A stretch of 64,000 bases of DNA from Stomorhina lunata (GCA_933228675.1 OW121742.1:19868850-19932849); one strand, 5' to 3'; positions 25,391 through 37,119 are shown, numbered from the stretch's first letter. Notes: a model not told the origin generated them from the sequence alone. Made by a program: numbers and translations.

Positions 25391-27235
25391 GATTATATGA
25401 TGTTCTGCTCTAGTCATGTTGTGGAATTGTTAATGCAATTAATTAAAAAAAATATTCTTTAAATTAACGGAAGCTTTTTAAAATTTTGGGTAAATTTTTA
25501 AAATGTTTAAGATGTGATTTCGTTAAAAATTCTATAAATAAAGACGACCTAACCAACCATCAAAAGGTTTCCCTACCAATTTTTTTATTTGTTTTATTAA
25601 AAAAAAACTAGTTATTACAATAATAAATAATTGTAATAAATTGGAATCTTAGTGCAATACTCTACCGTACAACTTTTTGATTCTGTAAATATTTGAATAT
25701 AAAGATTGTAGAAATAAGATTGTCAGAAACCAAATTGTCTTTAATGTTGCCTAAATGTATGCTATAGTTATGTTATCTTAGAACTATGTTATAGTTCTAT
25801 GTTATGTTCTGCTCTAGTTCTGTTATTGCTATGTTAATCCAATTTATTTTAATGTAAAATTCTTCTGTAAATTACCGGATATATGAAACAGATTTTTCAA
25901 AATTTTATGTAAATTTTTAAGAAGTGTAAAGTTTGATTTAATTAAAGATTCTTTAAATATTTTTATAAAAAAGTGGAATAACAAGATAATTTAGTTTAAA
26001 TTTTAGTTATTGTAATTTATGTTAAACAACATGTTTTATCATGTTTATGATGAAATCACTGATAATGAAATTAATATGCAAATAAGAGCATAAATATCAG
26101 ATCGATCTTTATAAATTGTATTAAATGCTTGTAAATTTTTTAATTTATTTTGAGTTTTTTATATGATACCGGTTGTATCAGTTCATTTGTCTTTGATTTA
26201 TGGTATTAAAAAAAAATTCCTCGAGAATTTTTAGAAATTTGTACAGTTAAGCTAGAAAACGTTTGAGGCAAGAGTTTTAAATTCTAACTTAATCTTCATT
26301 GCAGACAATTTGTCTGCTTCGGTGACGAATGATGGATTTTATTATAATGGACTTACTCACTTAATTACATAAATTGTCTTAAGTGTTCTGTCAAGATTTT
26401 TAACCAGAAATATATCATTACTTTTGAAATGTTTGAAAGGCGGACATATAAATTGTCTGTTTATACCAAAAACATATAATGACTTGTAATATAAGTCTAA
26501 AATACCCATCCTATTTACATATTTCAAGACTACAATATGTCGTCATCATCATCTTTTGTTGCCCATCTTTTCAATAACATCAAAAAACCTTAACCGCCAT
26601 AAATTTAAACTTATTCTAGAGATAAAAGAACTTAATGTCTTTAAAAAAATTCTAAAACAAAGACCCAAACCGTACAAAATGTATTAAGTTTGTGAAACGT
26701 GTTTGGCCAAGAGCAAAAAAAAAGAACTGAATAAAAAAAGATGTCGGTATCTGGTTTCATTGGACTAAAAATAGCAATGGACAATCATTCTGACCGTCTG
26801 TCCGACACTTGTATAAATATATAGAAAAAGGAAAGGGAATTTTTGAAAAATTACTTCTGCTTCGGATTACTTAAATCAAGAATTTATGGTATTTTCTCAA
26901 AATAAACGTTACAAAAAAATTTTTAACAGTAAAATTTTTTATTTTCGAAAAAATTCTTAAGAATTTTTTTTTAATATTTAAGAGCTAATATTTTTTTTTT
27001 TTCTGAATAACTTGTTTCTGAATTTTTATGCGAATAAATAATAGCAATCATATGACATTCCTAATTAAATAAATAATTTTTTTCCTAAAATATTGGTTGA
27101 ATCTTAAATGAAATGACATAAAAGGTTTGTTTTAAAATATCATAAAATATCACAAAAGACATATCAAATACACTGTGCTCAATAAAAAATCTCAAATAGT
27201 AAAATTTTCAAAAAAAAAAAAAAAAACCAAATGCC
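25391..27235. other. Non-satellite AT-rich block (copy B), no gene seen
   Basis: Second copy of 16756-18562, with the hairpin at 26301-26317 and the TATA-like run at 26812-26823. It continues past the point where copy A is cut (27204) through a poly-A run into the 29-bp AATAGTCAATTTTCG satellite. Confidence 0.55.
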
Positions 27236-29505
27236 AATAAAAATACAATTTTAGAAAAATTTACTATAAATAGTCAATTTTCGAAAAATTTGCTATAAAT
27301 TGTCAATTTTCGAAAAATTTCCTATAAAAAGTAAATTTTCAACAAATTTCCTTTAAAAAGTCAAGTTTCGAAAAATTTCCTATAAATAGTCAATTTTCGA
27401 AAAATTTCCTTTCAAAAGTCAATTTTAGAAAAATTTCCTTTCAAAAGTCAATTTTCGAAAAATTTCCTTTAAAAAGTAAATTTTCGAAAAATTTCCTATA
27501 AATAGTAAATTTTCGAAAAATTTCCTATAAAAAGTCAATTTTTGAAAAATTTCCTATAAATAGTCAATTTTCGAAAAATTTCCTATAAATAGTCAATTTT
27601 CGAAAAATTTCCTATAAATTGTCAATTTTCGAAAAATTTCCTATAAAAAGTAAATTTTCAACAAATTTCCTTTAAAAAGTCAAGTTTCGAAAAATTTCCT
27701 ATAAATAGTCAATTTTGGAAAAATTTCCTATAAATAGTTAATTTTCGAAAAATTTCCTAAAAATAGAAAATTTTCGAAAAATTTCCTATAAATAGTCAAT
27801 TTTCGAAAAATTTCCTATATATAGTAAATTTTCGAAAAATTTCCTATAAATAGTCAATTTTGGAAAAATTTCCTATAAATAGTCAATTTTGGAAAAATTT
27901 CCTATAAATAGTCAATTTTCGAAAAATTTCCTATAAATAGTCAATTTTCGAAAAATTTCCTCTAAATAGTCAATTCTCGAAAAATTTTTTATAAATAGTA
28001 AATTTTCGAAAAATTTTCTATTAATAGTCAATTTAAGAAAAATTTCCTATAAATAGTCAATTTTCGAAAAATTTTCTATAAATAGTCAATTTTTGAAAAA
28101 TTTCCTATAAATAGTCAATTTTTGAAAAATTTCCTATAAATAGTCAATTTTCGAAAAATTTCCTACAAATAGTCAATTTTTGAAAATTTTCCTAAAAGTA
28201 GTCAATTATCGAAAAATTTCCTATAAATAGTCAATTTTCGAAAAATTTTTTATAAATAGTCAATTTTTGAAAAATTTCCTATAAATAGTCAATTTTTGAA
28301 AAATTTCCTATAAATAGTCAATTTTTGAAAAATTTCCTATAAATAGTCAATTTTTGAAAAATTTCCTATAAATAGTCAATTTTTGAAAAATTTCCTATAA
28401 ATAGTCAATTTTTTGAAAAATTTCCTATAAATAGTCAATTTTTGAAAAATTTCCTATAAATACTCAATTTTTGAAAAATTTCCTATAAATAGTCAATTTT
28501 TGAAAAATTTCCTATAAATAGTCAATTTTCAAAAAATTTCTTTTAAAAAGTCAATTTTCGAAAAATGTCCTATAAATAGTCAATTTTCGAAAAATTTTCT
28601 ATAAAAAGCCAATTTTCGCAAAATTTCCTAAAAATAGTCAATTTTCGCAAAATTTCCTAAAAATAGTCAATTTTCGCAAAATTTCCTAAAAATAGTCAAT
28701 TTTCGAAAAATTTCCTATTAATAGTCAATTTAAGAAAAATTTCCTATAAATAGTCAATTTTCGAAAAATTTCCTAAAAATAGTCAATTCTCGAAAAATTA
28801 TTTTATAAATAGTCAATTTTCGAAAAATTTCCTATAAATAGTCAATTTTCGAAAAATTTCCTATAAATAGTCAATTTTCGAAAAATTTCCTATAAATAGT
28901 CAATTTTCGAAAAATTTTTTTATAAATAGTCAATTTTCGAAAAATTTCCTATAAATAGTCAATTTTCGAAAAATTTCCTATAAATAGTCAATTTTCGAAA
29001 AATTTCCTATAAATAGTCAATTTTCGAAAAATTTCCTATAAATAGTCAATTTTCGAAAATATTCCTATTAATAGTCAATTTAAGAAAAATTTCCTATAAA
29101 TAGTCAATTTTCGAAAAATTTCCTATAAAAAGTCAATTTTCGAAAAATTTCCTAAAAATAGTCAATTCTCGAAAAATTTTTTTATAAATAGTCAATTTTC
29201 GAAAAATTTCCTATAAATAGTCAATTTTCGAAAAATTTCCTATAAAAAGTCAATTTTCGAAAAATTTCCTATAAAAAGTCAATTTTCGAAAAATTTCCTA
29301 TAAATAGTCAATTTTCTAAAAATTTCCTATAAATAGTCAATTTTCTAAAAATTTCCTATAAAAAGTCAATTTTCGAAAAATTTCCTATAATTAGTCAATT
29401 TTCAAAAAATTTTCCTATGAGTAGTCAATTTTTGAAAAATTTCCTATAAAAAGTAAATTTCAAAAAAATTTCCTGTAAATAGTAAATTTCAAAAAAATTT
29501 CTGTT
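27236..29505. repeat. 29-bp satellite, AATAGTCAATTTTCG family, left of gene 2
   Basis: Tandem 29-bp units: AATAGTCAATTTTCG plus AAAAATTTCCTATA. Substitution variants (TTTTTG for TTTTCG, AAAAGTC for AATAGTC) occur in runs, which shows local spread of variants. It stops about 480 bp before the gene 2 start codon. Confidence 0.95.
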
Positions 29506-29872
29506 GATATTACGGGTATAATTGTTATGATATGGAGAAATTTTTGAAAGTAACTAATATACAAATATTAGAAAATTAAACAATTAATGAATATTTAATT
29601 AAATTTAAGTTTTTAACATTAAGCAAATATTAAATAATATCATAATTAAAACGTTTTTACATTTTTTTGATTTGATATTAAGTTCCCATGCACGTTTTTT
29701 TGTGTTTAACTGCAAACAATTTGAAATGAATTATTCCGTAATTTCTGTTTTTAAATTGAAAGTATATTTGTAAAACTATTTTGGTCTCATCTATTATTTA
29801 AGACAGCAGCTGAACAAAATTCGAGTAGTAATTGCCAAATTTTGGGTCTAATTTTCATATTAAATATTTTAC
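29506..29872. promoter_or_regulatory. Upstream region of gene 2
   Basis: The only non-satellite sequence upstream of gene 2, lying between the 29-bp array and the TATA box; any proximal control elements must lie here or in the satellite. I see no clear transcription factor cluster. Confidence 0.4.
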
Positions 29873-29906
29873 TATAAAACTTGCAAACTCGATTATAGAA
29901 AAATCA
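29873..29906 (+). promoter_or_regulatory. Core promoter of gene 2
   Basis: TATAAAAC at 29873-29880; the ATCATAAC at 29903-29910 supplies a TCA-type start about 33 nt downstream. The leader to the ATG at 29985 is about 80 nt. Layout matches gene 4 (TATAAAAA then ATCATTA). Confidence 0.6.
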
Positions 29907-29984
29907 TAACAGTGACAAACATTCACTTTTAAACATTAAATTATTTCTTTTAAAGACCAAAAACTTCAAAAAATCCTTAACAAA

Positions 29985-30547
29985 ATGTTCAAATTTGTAA
30001 GTATTTTGCTTTGCCTACCTTAACTTTTATCCAATAATGCCAAATTCTAATTTTCTTTACCCAAAAGGTTGTTGTCTTTGCTGCCTGTTTTGCTTATGCC
30101 GCTGCCGGCTTAGTGCATCCAGCCACTTTTGCTGCCGCTCCCTCTGCCTTTGCCTACGCCAATGCTCCTTTATATGCAGCTGGTGGCAGCCAACAGGTTG
30201 ATGTACGTCACAATTATGATGGTACTTTGTCTTCCTACACCACCAACCCTTTCGGTTATTCGGCTCCTTACTCCAGCCGCTATGTAGCTGGTGCACCTGC
30301 TGCCTTTGCTGCCCCAGCTGGTGTTGCTGCTCCTGCTCCAGCTGCTTTTGCCTCTACTGCTTTTGCTGCCCCCGCTAAATATGCAGCTCCCGCTGGTATT
30401 GCTGCACCTTTTGCTGCCGCTTCACCATATGCTTCTCCTTATGCATCTCCTTATGCTTCTCCTTATGCTGCTCATTTGGCCGCTGCTGCTTATAATGCCT
30501 ATGCCAATGCTTATGCTGCTTCTCCTGTCTCAGCTCCAGTTGCTTAG
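29985..30547 (+). CDS. Gene 2: Ala-rich low-complexity cuticle-type protein
   Basis: Exons 29985-29996 (MFKF) and 30068-30547, with a 71-nt intron (GTAAGT donor, AAAAG acceptor, phase 0). The protein is 163 aa. Residues 1-18 form a signal peptide (VVVFAACFAYAAAG). Residues 45-83 carry the cluster's conserved core: SQQVDVRHNYDGTLSSYTT, then NPFGY and SSRYVAGAPAA. The rest is AAPA, AFAAPA and SPYASPYAS repeats, with four SPYA steps near residues 124-140. No cysteine after the signal peptide and no R&R chitin-binding motif. This composition is typical of insect low-complexity (Ala/Pro/Tyr) cuticle proteins; matrix function in epidermal cuticle is inferred. It is a tandem paralogue of genes 3 and 4 and differs by NPFGYSAPYSSRY where they have TPFGY..PISSRY. 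ATTAAA at 30643-30648 may serve as the poly(A) signal. Overlapping frames on both strands are shadows. Confidence 0.88.
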
Positions 30548-30699
30548 GTTTTGGACTAAAATAAGACTGAACATTTTGTAAATATTTGCATGTATCACTT
30601 TTTTGAAACTCATTTAAGATAAATATTTGATATTAATTTATTATTAAAAAGAATTTAAGTTTATCTTAAATTATGAAAAATAGGTATTTTAGGTGAAAA

Positions 30700-33245
30700 T
30701 GTTCCTTTAAATAGCAAATCTTCAAAAAATTTCCTATAAATAGTAATTTTTATAAATAGTCAATTTTTAAAAAATGTTCTATAAATAGTAAATTTTCGAA
30801 AAATTTCCTAAAATAGTCAATACAAAAAAATTTCCTTTATTAGGAAATTTTTTAAAAATTTTCTAAAAAGTAAATTTTTGATAAATTTCCTATAAATAGT
30901 CACTTTTCAAAAAATTTCCTATAAATACCTACTCATTTTTCCAAAAAAATTCTATAAGTAGTCAATATCCGAAAATTTCGAAAAATTTCTTATAAATAGT
31001 CAATTTTTGAAAATGTTCCTATAAATAGTAAATTTTCGAAACATTTCCTATAAATAGTTAATTTTCGAAAAATTTTCTATAAATAGTCAATTTTCGAAAA
31101 ACTTCCTATAAATAGAAAATTTTCAAAACATTTCCTATAAATAGTCAATTTTAAAAAAATTTCCTATAAATTGTCAATTTTCGAAAAATTTCCTATAAAT
31201 AGTGAATTTTCGAAAAATTTCCTATAAATAGTCAATTTTCGAAAATTTTCTATAAATTTTCGAAAAATTTCCTATAAATAGACAATTTTCAAAAAATTTC
31301 CTGTAAATAGTCAATTTTCGAAAAATTTCTTCTAAATAGTCAATTTTCGAAAAATTTCTTCTAAATAGTCAATTTTCAAAAATTTCCTATAAATAGTCAA
31401 TTTTCGAAAAATTTCTTCTAAATAGTAAATTTTCGAAAAATTTCTTCTAAATAGTCAATTTTCGAAAAATTTATTATAAATAGTCAATTTACGAAAAATT
31501 TCGCATAAATAGTCAATTTTCGAAAAATTTCCTATAAATAGTCAATTTTCGAAAAATTTCCTATAAATAGTCAATTTTCGAAAAATTTCCTATAAATAGT
31601 CAATTTTCGAAAAATTTCCTATAAATAGTCAATTTTCGAAAAATTTCCTATAAATAGTCAATTTTCGAAAAATTTCCTATAAACAGTAAATTTTCGAAAA
31701 ATTTCCTATAAATAGTCAATTTTCAAAAAATTTCCTATAAATTGTAAATTATCGACAAATTTCCAATAAATACTCAATTTTCGAAAAATTTCCTATAAAT
31801 TGTCAATTTTCGAAAAATTTTCTATAAATAGTAAATTTTCGAAAATGTCCCTATAAATAGTAAATTTTCGAAAATGTCCCTATAAATAGTAAATTTTCGA
31901 AAAATTTCCTATAAATAGTCAATTTTCAAAAAATTTCCTATAAATAGTCAATTTTCGAAAAATTTCCTATAAATAGTCAATTTTCGAAAAATTTCCTATA
32001 AATAGTCAATTTTCGAAAAATTTCCTATAAATAGTCAATTTTCGAAAAATTTCCTATAAATAGTCAATTTTCGAAAAATTTCCTATAAATAGTCAATTTT
32101 CTGAAAATTTTCTTTAAATATTCAATTTTCGACAAATTCTCTATAAATAGTCAATTTTCGAAAAATTTTCTATGAAAAGTCAATTTTCGAAAAATTTCCT
32201 ATAAATAGTCAATTTTTCAAAAATTTTCTATTAATAGTAAATTTTCTAAAAATTTCCTATAAATAGTCAATTTTCGAAAAATTTCTTCTAAATAGTCAAC
32301 TTTCAAAAATTTCCTACAAATAGTCGATTTTCGAAAAATTTTCTATAAATAGTCTTATAAAAGTCAATTTTTGAAAAATTTTCTATAAAGATTTAATTTT
32401 CGAAAAATTTCTTATAAGTGGACAATTTTCTAAAAATTTCCAATAAATATTCTATTTTAAAAAAATTTTCTATAACTATTAAATTTTCAAAAAATTTCTT
32501 ATAAATAGTCAATTTTCGAAAAATTTCCCAAAAATAGTAATTTTTCGAAAATTTGGCTATAAGTAGACAATTTCCTGAAAATTTCCCACATATAGTAAAT
32601 TTTCGAAAAATTTCTTATAAAAAGTCTATTTTCGCAAAATTTCCTATAAATAGCCAGTTTTCGAAAAATTTCGTATAAATACTCAACTTTCGAATAATTT
32701 CTTAAAAATAGTCAAGTTACGAAAAACGTCCTATTATTAGTAAATTTTCGAAAAATTTCTTATAAATAGAAAATGTTCGAAAAATTTCCTATAAATAGTA
32801 AATTTTCTAAAAATTTTCTATAAATAGTCAATTTTCTAAAAGTTTTCTATATATAGTCAATTTTCGAAAATTTTCCTATAAATAGACAATTTTCGAAAAA
32901 TTTCGTATAAAAAATCAATTTTCGAAAAATTTCCTATAAAAAATCAATTTTCGAAAAATTTCCTATAAAAAATAAATTTTCGAAAAATTTCCTATAAAAA
33001 ATCAATTTTCGAAAAATTTTCTATAAAATGTCAATTTTCGAAAAATTTCCTATAAAAAGTCAATTTTGGAAAAATTTCTTATAAATAGTCAATTTTCAAA
33101 AATTTCATAGAAAATGTCAATTTTCGATAAATTTTCTTTGAATAGTTAATTTTAAAAAATTTTCTATAATTAATCAATTTTCGAAAAATTTCCTATATAT
33201 AGTTAATTTTGGAAAATTTCCTATAAATAGTGATTTTTCGAAAAA
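30700..33245. repeat. 29-bp satellite, AATAGTCAATTTTCG family, right of gene 2
   Basis: The same family as 27236-29505 resumes about 150 bp after the gene 2 stop codon. The core 31500-32100 is highly regular and both ends are degraded. Gene 2 with about 1.2 kb of flanking DNA is thus an island within one satellite field. Confidence 0.95.
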
Positions 33246-34001
33246 TTCAATAAATGTTATTAATATTGGTTTACCCTGTATTATTTGCTTCCTCCTAATT
33301 AACAGTGTCTCGGCCAATTAATTTTCTATCGCTGCTGTCAAAATACAAAACTTATGTCAATTAATCAACTCCTACATAAATAATTTAACACTTCATTAAA
33401 TGTTTAAGTTACTGATTAATTGATTTGCTACTTTTTTAATGACTTAACAATTTAAACAAATTTTTGCCATAACTTAGACAAAAATTTGCAAGTTCAAGAT
33501 CACCCGTTTAACTAATTGTCAAGCGATAAAAGGAACTTTGTGTCATCACTAAGTTTTCTTCGATGAACATGTTACAGACAAACATGTTCAGTGTGATCTA
33601 TAATTTATTCACACAAGTTAATGCTAAATTATAACTCAATAGTAATGTATGATTGAATACATTTAGTCGATTTCAATATAAAGACAGAAGACAGTAAATC
33701 CCATTGATTTAATTATTTGTCAAATATTTGAGAAATCTAATTTGAAACACAATCAAAGTTACCATTTCAAGCACTTGATTGATTGACTCATTAGGCCCAA
33801 TAAAAATGTTTCTCACATAAATCAACACGAGCCTACCTCACACATTAGGCCCAAAATTATGAAATAATTTGAATTAAATTAAATAAAAATACCAAATAAA
33901 TTACAAAGAATAAAATTACTATTCAATTCAAACAAGTGCATACTAAACATTAACAAAAAAAATCATAACAATTACAACAATTATTTTTAATTTTTTATAA
34001 C
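33246..34001. promoter_or_regulatory. Upstream region of gene 3
   Basis: Non-satellite sequence. Two decamers, GAACATGTTA (33565-33574) and AAACATGTTC (33580-33589), separated by 5 bp, form an inverted pair resembling a p53-family or related dimer site. The phrase ATTAGGCCCA occurs twice (about 33791 and 33845). No coding region seen. Confidence 0.4.
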
Positions 34002-34037
34002 TATAAAAGGTTAAATCAATTACTTAAAGTATAGCAC
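34002..34037 (+). promoter_or_regulatory. Core promoter of gene 3
   Basis: TATAAAAG at 34002-34009. The surrounding TAACTATAAAA and the following AATTACTTAAA are shared in order with the gene 4 promoter at 40369-40400, supporting origin by gene duplication. Transcription probably starts about 30-35 nt downstream, near 34033-34037. Confidence 0.6.
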
Positions 34038-34096
34038 TAACTTACCATCAATTATTTGTTTAACATCAATACAAAAATATTCTAAACTTTATCAAA

Positions 34097-34760
34097 ATGT
34101 TCAAATTTGTAAGTAAATTTAGAAATAGTTTGAATCTATCTATTTCTTAAAACAAATTTTTTTCCTCTTCAAAAGGTTGTTGTCTTTGCTTCATGCTTGG
34201 CTTATGCTGCTGCCGGCTTAGTCCAGCCAACAGCTTTGGCTGCCGCTCCCGCTGCTATAGCTTATGCCAATGCTCCTTTGTATGCTGCTGGTGGTAGTCA
34301 ACAGGTGGATGTACGTCACAATTATGATGGTACTTTGTCTTCTTATACCACCACCCCCTTTGGGTATAGCTCACCCATTTCTAGCCGTTATGTAGCTGGT
34401 GCTCCAGCCGCTTATGCTACCGCCCCTGCTGCTTTTGCTCCTCACGCTACTTTTGGAGCTCCCACTGCTTTCGCTGGTGCTTTTGCTGCTCCTGCTACTT
34501 TTGCTGCTCCTGCTACTTTTGCCGCTCCTGCTAAATATGTAGCTTCTACTGCTTTTTCCGCTCCTGCTGCATTTGCCGCTCCAGCTGCTTTCTCCTCTAA
34601 GTATGTAGCCCACGCTGGTGTTGTTGCTCCTTTGGCCGTTTCTTCTCCCTATGCAGTAGCTTCTTCTTATGCTAGTCCCTATGCCGCTTCTTATGCTGGC
34701 GGTTTCGCTGCTCCTTTGGCTACTCCATTCGCTGCAGCTCCCGCTAAGTTAGTGGTTTAA
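34097..34760 (+). CDS. Gene 3: Ala-rich low-complexity cuticle-type protein
   Basis: Exons 34097-34108 (MFKF) and 34176-34760, intron 67 nt (GTAAGT donor, AAAAG acceptor, phase 0). The protein is 198 aa and the longest of the three paralogues. Signal peptide residues 1-18, spacer ending APLYAAGG, then the conserved core from residue 45 (SQQVDVRHNYDGTLSSYTT, TPFGYSSPISSRY, VAGAPAA). The tail has repeated AAPATF/AAPAKY/AAPAAF modules and SSPYAV, ASPYA steps, and ends APAKLVV, like gene 4 (APAKVVV). Core codons are nearly identical at synonymous sites to those of gene 4, which points to recent duplication or gene conversion. Structural cuticle role inferred from composition and signal peptide; no chitin-binding consensus is present. 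AATAAA at 34838-34843 is the likely poly(A) signal. The minus-strand frame at 34371-34613 is a shadow. Confidence 0.9.
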
Positions 34761-34837
34761 ACTGGGGTAAACTGGTGCAATATATATTAATTTTTCTTAC
34801 TTTTGTTTTTACATGTGTAATTATTAAAACAAAAATT

Positions 34838-34843
34838 AATAAA
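34838..34843 (+). terminator. Poly(A) signal of gene 3
   Basis: Canonical AATAAA 78 nt after the stop codon, in AT-rich 3' sequence. Confidence 0.7.
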
Positions 34844-35659
34844 TATTTATTGTTAATTAATCGTATTTCAAAAATATTTGTTAAAGCTCCGTAAAGCTTC
34901 CAAAAGCCTTAAAGTTTCAAAACTCCATTAACAATTTAAAATATTTTTAACGAATCTCGTTCTTAAAATTCAAATGAGATTCGTTATACTCTTGGCATGT
35001 CTGTAAATCATAGATACGCTTCATAACACTACTGGTCATAATAACCATAGAAACTGAGCCATTTTCTGCGGTTACACTAATGTTAGGTAAGAAAGTTGAG
35101 GTCAAAGTATATAATGACAACATTATAATATAAAAATATTGCACTGTCAAAAAAAAGTGAAAATAAAGTTCATAAAGAACAATCAAAAACAAATAAGCAC
35201 ACAAACAAGCATATATTTCATGAGCACGTGTGTGTGCCTTAGCTGTCTCTCATTAGATAATCGTCTCCATTAGTTGTTTAAAAATAAGAGTTAAAGCTTT
35301 ATACTCTCTTTTTTATGGAACTTTTCAAAACGACCATACGGTAAGTCAATGAATGGAAGTGTAACATTTTTAGATAATAGAGTCTTTGGATACTTAATTA
35401 AGACTGAGTCCCATAATGAAACCTAAAATATCGTTCACTTCATACTTTTGTATATCCTGAAGTTCATCATGGAATCTTCTAGCTAGAAATTTGAGTCTCT
35501 GTTTCTGAAGAATAGGACATTGGCTAATTCGGACGAATGCATGCCTATGCATTTCCTTAGATTCAATCTACTAAGATCTAGCAACGACTTGGATCTACCT
35601 ACATCTAAATATGTGTGTGTTAAATTTGAAATTTAAATTCCTAGACACAAACCAATGTT
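34844..35659. other. Non-satellite spacer, no gene seen
   Basis: More mixed base composition than most of the window, including a GTGTGTG-containing stretch near 35225. The minus-strand frame 34947-35204 shows no signal peptide structure or family motif. I see nothing I can support as a gene. Confidence 0.4.
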
Positions 35660-36490
35660 TTTAACAGAGCTCTGTTATGTAGTTAACATAGCTCTGTTAA
35701 GAACCAAAAATAAAGGGAATACACAAGGAATTCGAATTACAACTGAACCAGGCAAAGTGGGCGGACAAATGGGGCATCAGATTGTAGAAGAGGATGTTAT
35801 CTATGGATACCCATAGTCAGAATCTATAACAGAGTGAGCTGGTAGGCTCTGTTAACAGTTTTTTAAAATATCAAATGTGAGATCATGCTAAGGGAGAATT
35901 GCAAGTTCCCAGGAAACAAGGCAACGTGGGCGGACAAATGTGGTATCTGGTTGTAGCTAAGGATGTTTCCTATGAGCTCCTGTAGTCAGAACCTTTAACA
36001 GAGCGAGTTGCTAGGAGTTATTTGCATTTTTAAAAACATTTCATATGTGGGACTATGTTAAGGGAGGATTCCAGATTCTTTGGAAACAAGGCAACGTGAG
36101 CGGACAAATGAGGTATAGAGGAGTAGCTGAGGATGTTTTCTATAGGGCTCCATTGTCAGAATATCTAACAGAGCGAGTTGGTAGAAGTTATTGAGATTTT
36201 TCAAAAATTTCATATGTGGGACTATGTTAAGGAAGGATTCCAGATTCCTTGGAAACAAGGCAACGTGGGCGGACAAATGAGGTATCGGGGAGTAGCTGTG
36301 GATGTTTTCTATAGGGTTCCATTGTCAGAATATCTCACAGAGCGAGTTAGTAGGAGTTATTGAGATTTTTCAAAAATTTCATATGTGGGACTAGTTAGGG
36401 GAGGATTTCAGATTCCTTGGAAACAAGGCAACGTGGGCGGGCAAATGAGGTATCGGGCAGTAGCTGAGGATGTTTTCTATCTACAGTCCA
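35660..36490. repeat. 169-bp tandem minisatellite, about 5 copies
   Basis: The anchor GCAACGTGG (first copy GCAAAGTGG) recurs at 35752, 35921, 36091, 36260 and 36428, giving periods of 169, 170, 169 and 168 bp. Each unit also holds GCGGACAAATG, GATGTTTTCTAT and ACAGAGCGAGTT. The first copy is the most diverged, the last three are close. The period is not a multiple of three, so open frames crossing it on either strand (36058-36276, 36178-36363) are not a repeated protein. Unlike the other arrays it is not AT-palindromic. It abuts the retrotransposon fossil at 36490 and may derive from that element's tail. Confidence 0.93.
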
Positions 36491-37090
36491 CTAAGTTGCG
36501 CTCATACAGAAGTGACATTTAGGTGGAGCTATCTCTCTCATCGTGTGTATTAATACTTGGCTCTAGCCTTGTCTTGCGGTTTCGTGAGCAACTTCGTCAC
36601 CTTCGATGTCACAGTGACCAGAAACCTAATAAAGTCTAATCTTGGAACTTTCTTAACTAGATGTGATATTTTGACCACTCAAACTTGAAGCTCTGAGCTG
36701 CCTTTCTATCAGTATAAATGGTCACCTCGCTATTTACAGGTATATTATTCGGAATTAGCCCAGAGGCTTTCAATATGGCTAAGATTTCTGCCTGGAAGAT
36801 ACTGCATTATGCATATTCAAGAACTTGTCTGAAAGCAGTATTACAACGTTATCAGCTGAGATTACAATCTTCCTTCTCAGTTAGTCAAATTTTCTAAAAA
36901 TGACGTTGACCGCCAGTTAGACTTAGGTTTTCCTAAACACTGATTGCACTTTGATAGTACTTCTGTTTGATAAGAAGTCTCAAACGATAATGTTGTGACT
37001 AAGCTGTTTAGTAAGTCGTCTTTTAAGCATATCATATCGAAATCTGCCTGGGTTTGAGCCCTAGTCATGGCAACATTGGTTGGTCCCTCT
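36491..37090 (-). pseudogene. Decayed non-LTR retrotransposon fragment, RNase H domain
   Basis: On the minus strand, 36794-36772 encodes QAEILAI, preceded by SIF and followed by an IYTDRKAAQSF segment (about 36708-36676). About 50 bp further on, in another frame, 36619-36566 encodes GHCDIEGDEVAHETARQG. Together these match the successive motifs of the RNase H domain in non-LTR elements of the jockey/R1/I type (FQAE, IYTDSQAA, WVPGHxxIxGNExADxxA). Stops and at least one frameshift lie between them, and the usual D-S-Q reads D-R-K, so it is dead. No reverse transcriptase domain remains. The minus-strand frame at 36877-37068 lies upstream and may be part of the same relic. Confidence 0.78.
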
Positions 37091-37119
37091 CTTAAGTTTG
37101 GTCCCTCTTTTAAGTTTCG

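Larger units (their letters stand above)
18763..27204. repeat. Copy B of 8-kb duplicated segment
   Basis: Begins at the first base after the Ns with sequence homologous to 10503 and ends at 27204, homologous to 18562. Internal layout: 31-bp satellite to 19607, unique block 19608-20965, 31-bp satellite to 21775, 29-bp satellite to 23935, 31-bp satellite to 25390, unique block to 27204. Unlike copy A, it continues into the next satellite family and on to gene 2. Confidence 0.92.

Noticed and set aside
10503..27204. True recent 8-kb tandem segmental duplication
   Set aside because: Not excluded, but the exact coincidence of the copy boundaries with a 200-N gap makes unmerged overlapping contigs the simpler reading.
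30291..30581. Leu-rich frame overlapping gene 2 (and similar shadows over genes 3, 4 and 5)
   Set aside because: Out-of-frame translations of Ala/Pro codon repeats (GCT/CCT) give Leu or Ser/Gly-rich artefacts; the spliced MFKF-led frame explains the locus.
36178..36363. Protein frame across the 169-bp repeat
   Set aside because: The repeat period is not a multiple of three and other copies do not keep the frame.
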